From positions 124,001 through 188,000 of the forward strand of contig LLEY01000020.1 of the NCBI GenBank assembly GCA_001414485.1: a stretch of 64,000 nucleotides of DNA. Direction: 5' to 3'. Below, one piece after another: positions 33,753 through 46,908 of this stretch; position 1 is the first letter of the stretch; each line of letters starts with the position of its first letter. The DNA is from Calycina herbarum (taxonomy: Eukaryota; Ascomycota; Leotiomycetes; Helotiales; Pezizellaceae). The notes below the pieces were generated by a model. It worked only from the letters and a program-made list of their open reading frames with translations, searched no databases and was not told the DNA's origin. A program made the position numbers and the translations under genes.

Positions 33753-36700
33753 GGGATGGTATTCTGGTGATGGTCAGTCGGAGTGGAGTGGAGTGAAAAG
33801 ATTGGTTATTGGTACTAGAAGAGGGTTTTTTGACTGAAGGAGTTTAGGTGGGTCTCGGGCCATTAATACTGCGGGCCGACGAGACTACGATGGCGTTTTG
33901 TTGAAGACTTCCCTTTTTACGTCGGTTATATTGGGAAGAGTGTATATATACCATTTCTTAGTCATTGGAAGAAACGCAATTTAAAAACAATCCTTTTTGC
34001 TGTGACAAAACTTCAGCTACATCAGCAGGGATTTTACTTGCAAACCAAAGCAGGGTACCTAGATAGTTAAGCGAGAAAAGAGGTCACTTGCGAATGGACA
34101 CTTCAAGATGTGTTCCATGTTAGTCATTTGGGTCGCCTTTTTCCTCCCTGGCATACATGATTATCTTGTGCCTCGTTCGGGTAGGTATTGGTAACGAATC
34201 TTGGGTAGTAATAAACGTGACTTGAAATGGAAGATGCCTTTTGCCGCATCTATAAGGAAATCCCCTTTGATTCGTACTTCAAGCAACGATATAATAGACC
34301 TTTAATAGCTATTAAAAGATAGCAATTTTCAAACTCTTACAAATATGTAACCAACTGAAAAACAAATATAAGCTCAACAATTGCCATTCTTAATATATCT
34401 TATTAAATGAAATGATTCAGCAATTGTAGCCTCGCTTAGCGTACACCTAAATATGTTCATGAGTAGATAAGCCTTTCATTTAATAGGATAAATCGAATGA
34501 AAATCTTTAAGCAGCTGGGAATTTTTCACCTGGCAATTAATTTGATTGCTATATCGATTCTAAAACACTGTTTATCAATAGCTGTTATTCATATGTTCAA
34601 TCTTATACTTGACCCACGTAGTTAAACTCTCCCACTTACGATATTGGGTTACCCTGGTTGGAGACCAACAAAATAACCATATCAAATGTTCCCTTAATCA
34701 TTTTATTTCTACTCGTCCACAGAATTTCCCTCGCGCAAATTCAAATAGAGGATAATCGAGGGCGAAGTTGGGAAACTTAGCGCACGAGACCTTTACTAAG
34801 AAAGGCTCTACTGTTAGACTGCTTTCTAATTGTAGACAATTTTACACATTGTGCTTACCGTTTCCATTGGTATTGAGCTGGGAAACTTGCGATATTGACA
34901 CCTATTTGTAGACACCACAAATATAGATAAAACCACAGGAATGTAGAGTATGGACTTGGTTCAACCTGCCTTATGGCACAAGTGAAATCTGTGAGATATG
35001 GAGTCTTGACGGAATATTTCAAGTGTTTTCTTATTAACTTGCACTGATACGCGTCAAAAGACCTTCATGTATTTTTGAGAAATGCGTTGGTTCATCTGCG
35101 GAAACATAACATTTTGAGCCCATGCCACTGATTTTCAGATACCAGTAAATAGGACTGGAACTTAACTGAGAGGATATTAACAGCCCGCCTCAAGCTGAAT
35201 GTAAGAAAATTATCAATCAGTGTCTACCACGAGGAATTTTCCTCTCCCCCCCTCCTTTCGTTTCTCTATAAAAGTTGATGTGGAAGGCAAGTTGAGAGGC
35301 AACAGAGAAAACAACCAAGTAAAGCAAAAAAGCCACATCCCCGGAACGATGGCTGAATAACCTTGAATGAAAATGGTTTCTTGATGGTTAATGTTGCGAA
35401 TCCACATTTTGTTTACACGGGGGGCTGCGTATGTAATATGGGACTTGCAGTATAGGAAGCGCGATGAGTTTACTGTCGAGTAGGCTCGTATTGCCGAAAG
35501 CTAAATAAATATTTAGGTTTATCTTTGCTTATTGTTAGGAGAAATAGGTAACTCGCCATGCTGTTCTTGTTAATTCGTTGAACGTTTGGTCAATCCCGCA
35601 CTATCCTTGTTGCCATCCAACTTCGAAATTTTCGACGGAAATGATAGTACTTAAACCTAGAAATATGAACAAGAGTGTCTTGTTTTCTATTTGATGTGAA
35701 TTATTTGACAAGATGGATGTATGTAAGATGATGACAGAGAATCTTGCAAGTCTGTTAGAAAATGGCGCGAGAGCTGCTGTCTACTCTTGTCCCGACGCGG
35801 AGGTGGAACCTATGGACTCAAGCATTCCCTGGGAATTGAACCGCCAGGGAATGAATGAGTTATAGAAAATAACAAATCTTTCCATACTATCATTTCAGTA
35901 TTGCAGCTTTCTTATTTCCACGAGGATTCACGCGCACGGATCGTGGGAAGCTCAATAAACTTAGGATTTTTGGGAACATTCTTGAATTTCTTTATACTAC
36001 GAGAAGACCTTTCACACTATCGAATATTGAACCAATATACTGTGCACTCCTTGATGAATCTAGTCCAGACGAGGAGAACATTTTGAGATTTCCGTGTTTT
36101 GTCGAACTTGTAAATTTACCTACTTCAAGAGGTTTCATTTATTTGCGGATTCATAATAGCTCATGCCTAGAGCTTTTAATTCTCAGTTATCAGAGAAGTC
36201 AAAGGGGTGAGACGTTTGAAAATAAATGGAGAACCTAGCAAAGCAACCATAAGAAAGTTATCGTTCCAGGCATATTGAGGTGAGAAGATAGTATCAAAAT
36301 AACTCTACCTTCGCTTAGGTAGGCACTTTGGACTACGAGTTAATTAAAAGTACTGGAGTTCAACTAGTATTTATTGTGCCATTCCTTGCATTGGTATTCG
36401 ATTCACACCTCGAATACCAGAAACCGCCAAAGTCTCCAATTGGCGACCTTCGAGGTTCCTGCTTCTGTTTCACTTGCTCTGGTCTTGTGAACATTCATAT
36501 CACAAGTTTACAGTACTTCTGTGAAAAAATTGGAGGAATCGTTCTATTGTCAATTTACCATCGGAAATTGCGACCTTTGTTGTCGAGTATTAAAGCACTG
36601 TCGAATGCGACTACCCCATCCCAAAACGAACAGCTTTATCGACTCTTGCTGCATAACGCCTATATTGACACTTTAAAATATAACTTTCGTCAGGTAACGA

Positions 36701-39700
36701 CACTTTTAAAAGAAAATAATTATCAGATGGTCCCGCGCCATAATAAACCCAGCTCATTTCCCCAGTCCCGCTTAGGAGTGCAATCTTTTCCCTCAGCTCC
36801 CACATCTCTAAAAAGAAGTCCACTACAACGACCGGGATACCAACTGCGCGTTCTCACGACGTCCATATTACACACTACTCACGTCAGCAGAACATTCTGA
36901 ATACACTTTGCAACTTGAAGAATGTGTTGGACTGTACTTCATCGAGAGCCGTGCTCGAAATCATAGGCACACCAGCTTATATCGGGCATTATTGTGGTGA
37001 CAATGCGACTCGAATTTCAGTGAGAAGGTAGTATCAGGAACCCGAGTAAAAGACCATAGGTTTAAGGTTGGCTCGTCGGTTCTGAGTGGTCTTGAAATCT
37101 CCACGGTCCGAATTAACAAAACCTTGACCTAATCTCATCGAAAAAAACTTCATTTGAAACCGAAGGATTGAAAGAGTTGAATCACTTGAACGCAGTAACT
37201 TCAAATAAGGAGGGATGAAGGGTGTCAATTACATTACGCATTGTAGTAAGTCTTTTAAGTTCTTCTGGAACCCTAGTTGAACTTGAAATTAAGTGAATGT
37301 CAAAACACAATGTAAGCTTCAGTCGAAAGAAAAGATTAGAATTACTAAAACCAGAAACCCCAAATCTCTCTTCACTGATCTACTTTACTTGTGGATTCTC
37401 CCAACCCCCACTATTCAACACCGTGGCATTAAGAACCCACGAAAGAAAAAGCAATCCCAAGCAAGGTACAAAAAACAACCCAGCATAAGCATATGTAAGA
37501 CTGACAAGGTAAGGAACAGCAAGGCATAATTTCCCCCGAGCTATCATGCCCTAAACAATTCTTTTTTAGCACTAAGATCGTCCCTCTGCGCACAGTGACG
37601 TCAAAATAAGAACACTATTCCACATCCCCAACCCCAGGGACTAGCCCAAAATCCCCCACGTAGAAGGGAAGATCAATACACGTTCTCAGATACGAATCTA
37701 CGAGGTAACAACAATACTCAAAAGAATGGTAAATCGCAGATCAACTAACAAGCTAGGTACAAACTAGACGAGAAGACCCAAGCGAAGGTAGGAAAAGAGC
37801 AACCTTGCAGCCTACGCCACGATCCAGCAGCAAAGGAAGGTATACCGTCGATCCCATTAAATATCCATCCCTCCAACCCTTGTATTCAACAACCCACTTA
37901 TGCATTTGTGGCAACATCGCGAGATGCAACAATTCCCAAATGTGCTCGCTGCCCACGAGAGAGAAAATTCGCCACCCGGCAAATCACCAATCTAGATTTT
38001 TTCCAACGCCATACACATGCAACAGAGAAAACGAAGGAGAGATCACCGAAGAATGCCTTCCTCCCCCCACTATAGAACTTTTCTTGCCAAAAGATCAGCA
38101 AGAAACCCTTTCCGGAATATTCTCTGCATGCGACCTGCTGCATCCGTCAAACGTCACATCGAGACTTTATAGATATGACAAACTCGCATGTTAAGAAAGA
38201 AATGCAGAAGAAAATGGGAATCTCAGAATCAACGCAGCAGACCCGCAGAAAAATAGAAGGAAAGAAGCCCGAAGTACGTAGAACAATCGTCCACAACCAA
38301 TCACAAATCAGAGAGAGAATGAAAACGACCTAGCATTGAAAATTTCCACCACACTGCAGCAGCCATTTCAAAAAAGGCCGCATCAACCGATCAACCTCGT
38401 TTCCGAATGACAAAAAACCTCTCTGCTTTACGACTAACTGAGTGGCTTGCGGGAAACACTTGTCATCATTGGACCGCAAGAAAGAAAAAGCGAGGATCAA
38501 TTCTTTAGACCATCTTTTTGGGAAATGGGAGGGTGACATAGAACGGCCACCAAGCCCGGGAATCTAAATAACGTGGCGAATGATGGAAATTGCATTGCTG
38601 ATCGATGCTCAGTCAGTACTTTGTGATCAACTCTAAAATACTAGATGGTGTCACAAGAACTATTAACCGCGACTGCGTGTTTTTTTCTGACAACGCTAAA
38701 CAATGAGACCAGATGTAATTAAACAAAATGCTGTACGGAATCCCTCCAGTGCTTGAAAGTGAGCAGTCAGTTACTGCATACAAGTAATTCAGTAGCGGCG
38801 GCGATTGAAACTTTTCGAACTGCAACTAGCTGCATAAAACTCAAAAAGGTTAGCAAGGTTCTGATAGCTTGAGCTTTAAAACAGCCTTGGAGAATCACGC
38901 GACCCTTAAATAGAATACTTGGCGTTTTAAACACCAAAATAAAATCCGGAGCCGGATCGTTGGACATCTCCATCAAATCTTTTGTTTGATCTCGGAGAAA
39001 AAGATGTCGCAAACTCGTGGAGGCGTTTGCTTTCTAGCAAATGAGAAAACTGGAATAAACAAATTAACCATTTTCGAGGCAATGCCCGTTCCAAGTCCTT
39101 CAAGTCATCATCTTGTGATATGTATGGCATCGTAAATCAAGGCCGAGACGGGAAGAGGTCAAACGCAAGGATCGGTGATTCTTGTTTCCGTGCCCGAATT
39201 ATCCGCCTTCAAACACTTCTTTAAATCTTTCTTGGACTGGTTCGAAAATCGGATCATTTGCCGAATATTGCCAAACGAATTCAAAATGCCGGTCCGCGTA
39301 TTTCTCCAGGAAAAGAAGTCAGCAGGCTGAAGGTTGGGGCGAGAGATGTGGAAGCGGTTGAATATTGGATGCGCTAGAACCATATATTAAATTGCTTCGT
39401 TAGATTGAAGGGCTCATAGGCACCGGAAGACCCTGTTTTGAAATGATTTTAATCGGAGATTCCAGGTCTTATAGATGGGGTTTGATTGATTCCCAGGACT
39501 AGTGTCTCGATTCGACCAGGGCAGTATAATCATCCATTCAGTATACAAATACTGGTACCACTTTGCTATTTACCTAGGTTACTTTGTTGCACAGCTGTGG
39601 CATGTTGTATACAAGATATGTTAGGTGCATCCGTTTATCAAACTTTGCAGCACGTGAGTTTCATCGAAGGTTTGACTTGTTCAAAAATGTATACTAAAGG

Positions 39701-42700
39701 TACCGCATGTCAGTACCATGTACGATGGAGAACGGCGTCATTCTGAAGTAACGTCAGGTTTCGTGACCGAATACTGTCCAGGAGGAAATTAAGAAGCATT
39801 CGAGGAACAATCTTGTCATCTCTGTAAAGCATGGCACCCTTAGAAGATGGTTCTTCGTAATTGATATCGACGGCCGAAGTGGCTTGAACAAAAGCTGGGG
39901 AAGACAGGGGTTGGCCCAGGGTTTGACGAGGCCTTTGAGGCCGGGGATGTCATTCGAGCATTATTTGTTGCCGGGGTAGGACATTGAATGTGCGGCGTGC
40001 AGACAGCGGCGCACAGTTAACGTCTTCGAATGCAGCCTGCCAGTCTGGTAGACTGGTAGACCCATTGAAGCAGCAGGACAGGGCTAAAAAGCTTCGTTTG
40101 GAAAATGGCCATAGCGATGACGGTTCGTGTCTTCTCTGTGAGTCCGTATTAGCAGTGAGAGAACGGATGACTTCTGCCATTCGTTATTCGTGTGGTCCTA
40201 GGCCTTCGCTAACCCTTAACACTCTCCCTTGAAATCACCCTTAACCTCATCCCACCATCACCATTCCAGAGTATCCATACCCTTGTTGCAGCGGCGAGTT
40301 CTCGAATACCAACCCTCCCGCAGCCAGGACCCTCACACTAGCCCGTCACCTGAGCAGCAGATTCTCCTGGCCCGCTCGGTGCATCCACTTGTGCCCTCGT
40401 TCCGCGCACGGTCATACGCCAGACATTACCACCACCCAGCATCACCGATTTGACTCGATTGACACCCATGTCAAAAGGGATATTATGGTTGGTCACTGCT
40501 GGATGGAGTCTTCCCTCCTTGCACACCCACCTCCACACCTGCAGGGCCATCCGCAACTTAGTCCGTATCGGGAGACCGGCCACCGGGCACTTATATGCGA
40601 GACAGGAATTGAAGACAGGCACAAAGATACTGCACCGAGGTGATGTATTTCTCGTCATCACTCAGGTACTGAAACCGTGGAACATCAGTGTTGATATGGA
40701 CGTCGAGATTATCGTTGCGGTTATCTTATCGCCGTCGTTTTCTGACCGCATGGATCGCTTGCTGGCCAGCAGTTGACCATGGCGGGGGAAATGATGTGGA
40801 GAGGCGCGGTCAGTGAAAATCTGGGGAGGTCGGGAGCCGCTTGGTTGAACGAAATTAAACGGACGTGCTCTGTGTCTCTGTGTACGTGGGAACATTTGTA
40901 TACCTCCGTACAGCATCCAGAGCTTGATATTCGAAGTAAAGTAAAGTACTCCGTCGATGGCGTGGTAGATGCTCGGAAAATGCAGTTCGTTAAGACCTTA
41001 CACAGCGAGGCCTCCACTTCATGCGCCCATCAATCCTTTCGGTTCCTCGGAAAGGGCCCAGGAGATTGTTTCTGCACATTGGTGGGACCCGAGACATACG
41101 AAGCCGTCGTCCGCCTTCGATAAAAGCAACAGTGAACGCAGCGTCTCCGCTCATGCGTGGCCAATCGAGACAACAGGGCCTTGAGTGGTACTTCTGTTTG
41201 GGTGCTTTTCTTGGGCAGTTCTCTTGTACCGACGTGAAGCCTGCCGCACGGCAGCTATCCAGAGATACATGCCGTGTAACAGCAGATGTCAATGTGCCTC
41301 GTTGATGCTGGTCGAAAACAACAGGATGGGAGAAGGGTGATAGGTTATGTCCAAGGACCGAGAAGGTTTTCAATCTATCTTGCCGGAAGACCCAACCTGG
41401 CAAGCAGGCATTTATAAATATGGCCGGATCAACTGTCGGCTTGAGACTTGCCTGCGGCAGTCCTTCCACAACGTCGAGCAGTCAGCCATTCAGGAACATG
41501 CCATGAGATGCCCCAAAAGAAGTGTTCCTGATTGACCTACTTCTCTCCAGATTGCCCTGGCCACCTTCTTGTTCCTTGGACCTTGTCCCTTGAATTCTTT
41601 TCCCTTGCCTTGTACCCCTGTTGTTCATACGTTGTCGTCGTTTCTTGCATTTGGACCCTGCTGGGAGAGCTTCACCATCCCACCACTGCATCAGTGACTG
41701 GTGGATTGAATGAGAGCACGATGCTTCAACTCGCTCCGGCCTTGGTCAATAAAGTGCCCAGCCCTCTATTTGGAGTCTGTTTGACCTCTCGACCTCCGCA
41801 GTTGGGTACCTTTCCGGATAGCAAATAATGCTGAACCTCGTGGGTACGACTTGGTGGGCGAGATCGATGGCGCAGAGCGAAGCTTGAAGCTATTCCCCAT
41901 CAGATCACGCTTGCTGGTTCCGTCTCCACCATCTTACTTCCAAGTCGTCTCAGGATAGCTCCAGCGCCAATCCGGACCTTGCGCGGCGTTGAAGTGCAGA
42001 CTGCCCAGGTGGAAAGCTCGGAATGTTGGTCAGCGAAGTCATCCAGCCCAAGGCGGGTCTTTTACTTGCCGTCGTAACTCCATAACAGTTTTATAATTAT
42101 GGGACTTTGTGTGAGGGCGAAGGAAGCAGTGGCGGCTACTGATGGTACAGGATCTGAATTTGCAGCTGGTGTCAAGTAACGACGGCTAGCTGCCAACTCA
42201 ACTCCATAGGCTAGGCTAGGCTAGGCTTGGTGACTGACTTCGTTTGTAGCAAAAAACTCGTGGCTGCTCCACCAAGCTGCTGCTGGCTGCTGCTGGCTGC
42301 TGCGGAGTTTTGGCCGTGGTGTTTCGAAGTGCTCTATGTGAATTGGCTGCCCTGCCATTGTTTCCGCTCCATGCCCTGGTTTTCAATGCCCGGCGTGAAC
42401 CCCATCAGCCAGGCCCTTTGATCAGGTCCAGATAGCTCATCTGATCCTCGGTGCCACGACCTCCCTCCCTCCCCCTCCACCAGCCTCCAGCCCACCTGGG
42501 CACCTCCCTCCATCGCGTTGAAGATTGAAGGCGGCGGCGGCAAGCTTAAAAGCAAACCCAGGGTGTCCTGGCAGCGCAGATTGCACGTCTCGAGTCCAAT
42601 TGCAGGATCTTGCCGTCGGCGATCGAGTCTGGATAAAGCTGCGAAGGAAGTGCTGTACTGTGGGAATAGATGCCCCGGGCGAGACTAGATATGGAGATAT

Positions 42701-43283
42701 GGTCGAGACGAGCCAGGTGATGGCGTGGCAATAGAGAGGAGGTGGTATTCGAGGTCAAGACCTGGTCGAGGTTGTACGGGGACCCAGCCCAGGTTCAGGT
42801 GGGTGCAGATAGAAGAACTGAACTCCATGTTACTTACGAGCAGTGGATCCCCAGTAAAAACGGAGGCTGTAGCCAACCAGTGACCAGCCTGACCCTCAAG
42901 ACCTGAGGTGAGGGAACCGTGGATGCGAGGCGAGCTGCCCTGCGAACCTCCAATTGCATTGCACTCACTCTCCGTGCGAAGATCATCCAGTAAATCGCTC
43001 TCTTTCTGACCTCGACGCTGCCGGTTGCCACGATTTTATATCTTCATTTTTGTGTGAAAGAGCGTGCTGAGGACAAACTGCTGGCGAAGTGAATGGAGAC
43101 TCAGTAGCTTGCTTGAGCTACAGCTTCGAAACCGCTGACCACACCCATCGCATCCTGCTGCAGCATAGAATGCCCTCGGACCGCCGACACTGCCCGCCCG
43201 CCTTTCTTCCCCGCGACGACCTCCCACCAAGACAAGAACGACTGAATGAGTCGCCAGCCTCTCAACAACAACAATCCTGAACA
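33753..43283. other. 9.5 kb gene-poor region upstream of the C2H2 regulator
   Basis: No gene is convincingly supported. 34.0-36.3 kb is AT-rich. ORFs at 36328-36900 (190 codons, plus) and 39159-39383 (minus, somewhat protein-like) were considered and not called. From about 40 kb the DNA becomes GC-richer and shows short direct repeats: GGCTA units at 42209-42227 and GCTGCTGCTG units at about 42276-42305. The last 300 bases before 43284 are probably the 5' leader of the transcription factor and contain upstream ATGs (e.g. 43089). Confidence 0.45.
42209..42305. repeat. Short direct repeats GGCTA and GCTGCTGCTG
   Basis: GGCTA repeats about four times from 42209, and a 10 bp GCTGCTGCTG unit repeats about three times around 42276-42305, some 1 kb before the transcription-factor start. 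Simple repeats in a probable promoter. Confidence 0.65.
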
Positions 43284-46200
43284 ATGCCCGCAGCAACCGC
43301 CTCCAGCAATGCGGCGGCGAGCAGTGGTGGGAACAATGGAGAGAATGGTATGCTACCTCCTCAACTCTACTCTCTGGGAGCTCCGAGAGTGGTGGTGGTG
43401 GTGATGGTGGGGAGAATTAGCTCTCCTTGTCCTACTTCAGAAGTTGGTGTCTAACAGGAATCTACTCCAGGTGCAGCAGCAAACGCTAAACCCGCAAACA
43501 ACTTTCCTCCCCCAAAAACCGATAAACCACGGCCTCATGTCTGCGGAACCTGTCAAAGGTCCTTCGCCCGACTAGAGCATCTCAAGCGTCACGAACGATC
43601 CCACACTAAGGAGAAACCCTTCGAATGCCCAGAATGTGCGAGATGTTTTGCTCGCCGAGATCTGTTGCTACGGCACCAGCAGAAACTACATATGACGACC
43701 ACACCTTCATCGCGACCAAGAAATCGACGAGAGAGCGTGGCTAGTACCACTGCTGGTGGACCCGGACGAGTACGCAAAGGCTCAGTAGCCAATGGAAATG
43801 GTGCGGCAACAATGAGACCAAGAGCCAACACCATTAGCCATGTAGATGGTGCCCATATGCAATTGATGGCAGCAGCAAATGCGACTGTCGCCCGAGCCGG
43901 CATTCATACAACCCAAGCTACACATAGTCGTCATCCCAGCCTGGCAGGTCTTCCAATGCAAAATGAATATCACTTCGGAGGCATGTCTGCTGCCATGGGT
44001 CAACGAGGCTTGAACCATGGTCTACCCAAACTGGAAACCCATAGCTTCAATAACCTAGACTTTGGTGGTGGTTTGAGAACGGCGCCTGTGGTGGGTGGAT
44101 TTAACTCGGATTTCGATTTCGAAGGAATGCTCTTCGGCCCTGGCTCAACAATCAATCCAAATGCCTTGCATTATAATGACTCTCCGCAGTCAATGGCGAT
44201 CGACTCGGTGTCCCCATATCACCAAGCTTTTCCTGATATATCTGCGAGCCAAACTTTGGAGGAGAACTTCGATTGGATGAATGGATTTGAACATCAAATG
44301 TCCTTCCACGATGCCAACGAAAATGCCATTGACGGGTCTTCTCCCTCTGCAATTAGCACCGCAAGCCAAAGCGGCATAAGTGAGGTCATGTTGGATGGTT
44401 CCAACAATCCTGCTACCTCCTCGGCCTCGATGTGGCAGCAATCAATGATGGCACCTCCTCAAATAAACCCTAACCCGTTCAATCTGGATTTGGGAAACAC
44501 AGGTTTCAACGACTTGATGAATGGAGGACCTCTCTCGCCTCATGGAATGCCACAAAAGCATCTTAATGATCCGTATTTTTCGACTCCACCACCATCGATG
44601 AGCTCCTTAAGCCCATCGATGATGTCTGGAATTACCACGCAACCATTTCACCCACCAATGAATCTTGGACCAGAAACACCAATATCTACGAGTGGCATGG
44701 GTAATTTGTCACTACCTGTATCGACAATTACGGACACCACCCGCCAAGCTCTTCTTGCGGCTTTGTCTCAATGCGCTCCATTTGGCGGGCGAAAGTACTC
44801 CTTCCCAACAACGAGCTCTCCATTGTCGCCTCATTTCCCTGGACGCACTGGTATGAGTGAAGGCCGAAATCTTCCGTGTACACAAGATCTTCAACGCTAT
44901 ACTGCTGCTTACATTCGCTATTTCCATCCACATCTACCCTTCCTCCACCTTTCCACTTTGTCTTTTGACGCTTCTGCCTTTCAAAGTGACGGAAGCCAAG
45001 CTGCTGGCTTAGTTGGAGGACGTGGTTGTCTGATATTATCCATGGCTGCAATTGGCGCTTTGTATGAATTGGAACATGCGCAATCAAAGGAATTATTCGA
45101 GTCTGCGAAAAAGATGATTCAGCTATACTTGGAGGAGCGGCGGAAGGCAGACGTTCGGAAAGCGGACCATCGAAAATCGAGCGTTGACAATGGCACACGA
45201 CCGGAGAACTCTGTTCACACTCCAGTTTGGCTGGTTCAGGCAATGCTTCTAAATGTGGTCTATGGTCACAATTGCGGCGACAAGACTGCTGGAGACATTG
45301 CGAGTACTCATTGCGCTGCATTGGTCAGTCTTGCGCGAGCTGCAGAACTTCTTACACCGCAAAACGTCAATATTTCCTATGATCATCAAGATCTGGGCTA
45401 TTGGGGAGGAGAAGAAGTCCCGGACGACCAACAGGAATGGTACAACTGGAAATCCATGGAGGAGCGAAAGAGGACCCTTTACGCCGTATTTATTTTATCT
45501 AGTCTTCTTGTTTCTGCTTACAACCACGCTCCTGCGTTGACAAATTCCGAGATTCTATTAGATCTTCCTTCCGATGAGGAGTTTTGGTCTGCGGATTCCG
45601 CCAGCAATTTTTATTCCAAAGGAGGTGCAAGGATGGCAGATCATAACAAAGTTACTTTCCATGATGCTCTTGGGGAGCTTTTGCGAACAAGCGAAAAGCA
45701 ACAGCAACTTCAGGCGGCACAGGGACAGGCCTTTGGTTCCAATGCCAATCATCAGGAGTTACCGAAGAGCGATTTGAGGCCTAGTACATTTGGGTGCCTG
45801 GTTCTGATCAACTCGATACATAACTACATATGGGAAACTAGACAAAGACATCACAACCGAGTTTGGACCAACGAAGAGACAGAAAAGATGCACCGACATA
45901 TTGAGCCAGCACTAAAGGCTTGGCAAGCTGCCTGGGCAAGTAACCCTCATCATAGTCTTGAGAGACCCAATCCTTATGGTTTTGGGCCTCTATCAGCTGA
46001 TAGCATTCCGCTTCTGGATCTCGCGTATGTACGCTTGTTTGTCAACCTCTCGCGATCAAAAGAGAAATTCTGGCAACGGGACTGGGACGGAATGGCAGAG
46101 GAGTTGTCTCGTGGTAATGAAATCATTCAGCACGCTGAGCACTCCCCTGACTCAAATGGGGAATCGGATGGGTCAAACTCACTATACGTCGATACACCTC

Positions 46201-46908
46201 CCACGTCAGATTCATCAGATTTCAAGAATGGTTTGTTGCCCAATGGGCAGCACCGGGAAAATGTTCACATGGCGAACTCAATTCATACAATGTCGAATTC
46301 GTCGGGTGCGACATCGAAACGTGAAAGGCATCTCCGAAAAGCTGCTTTCTATGCTGCAGACTCTCTTTCTATGTCAGATAAGCTTGGGGTCACTTTTGCT
46401 GATTTCACCTCTCGTGAACTACCTCTGCAATCAGCAATGTGTGCATTTGACTGCGCTCAAGTGCTTGCGGAGTGGGTTGCAACTGTTCAAGAACGCGTCG
46501 GTCGCTATCTAGGAATACTTGGCAAAGATGAAATCGATTTTGCTCAGGTTCCTGGTATCATGTTGTTAGAGGAAGAAGATTGCAAACTTCTCAATAAGGT
46601 TCAGGAGGTGCTCAACAGTGCCGAAATAAAGATGAATTATGAATTGGCCGGTATGGATGCTGTCGCTCAGATGAACGCAGCTCAGAGGCTGCCCGGAGCA
46701 GACAACTGTGGTTATGGGAGTCAAATTTTGAGGGTCACGGCCTACATGCTTGATAAGGCTGCCGTTTGGCCTGGTAAGTAACTTGGTATCCGATTTCTTC
46801 GCATTGCTAATGTTTTTGATAGTCACACATCTTATGGCTCGTAGTCTTGAGACACAAGCTAACCATATGCGAGCGCGAGCTGAGAACTCGATCACGTTAC
46901 GCGAATAA
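43284..46908 (+). CDS. C2H2 zinc-finger transcription factor with fungal-specific TF domain (AmdX/Adr1 type)
   Basis: A sequence-specific nuclear regulator. Three exons are inferred: 43284-43347, 43471-46773 and 46823-46908, giving 1150 residues. Two tandem C2H2 fingers lie at residues 46-66 (C46, C49, H62, H66; [16 protein letters not shown]) and 74-95 (C74, C77, H90, H95), linked by the classic TKEKPF linker. The [12 protein letters not shown] and [14 protein letters not shown] helices match the Adr1/AmdX class. A basic segment follows ([12 protein letters not shown]), then a long Gly/Asn/Pro-rich region to ~480. The fungal-specific transcription factor domain spans roughly 495-800 ([17 protein letters not shown]). 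Exon 1 contributes only a Ala/Ser/Asn-rich leader; exon 3 adds [23 protein letters not shown]. Length agrees with my memory of Aspergillus AmdX, a regulator of amdS, but orthology needs checking. It sits alone with 9.5 kb of upstream space. Confidence 0.92.

Noticed and set aside
36328..36900. 190-codon plus-strand ORF
   Set aside because: Composition is irregular, no domain is recognisable, and a minus-strand ORF overlaps it. Could be a relic but not supported.
39159..39383. 74-codon minus-strand ORF that reads somewhat like a protein (FNRFHISRPNLQPADFFSW)
   Set aside because: Looks protein-like but flanking exons could not be joined convincingly and I recall no family. A BLASTP would settle it.
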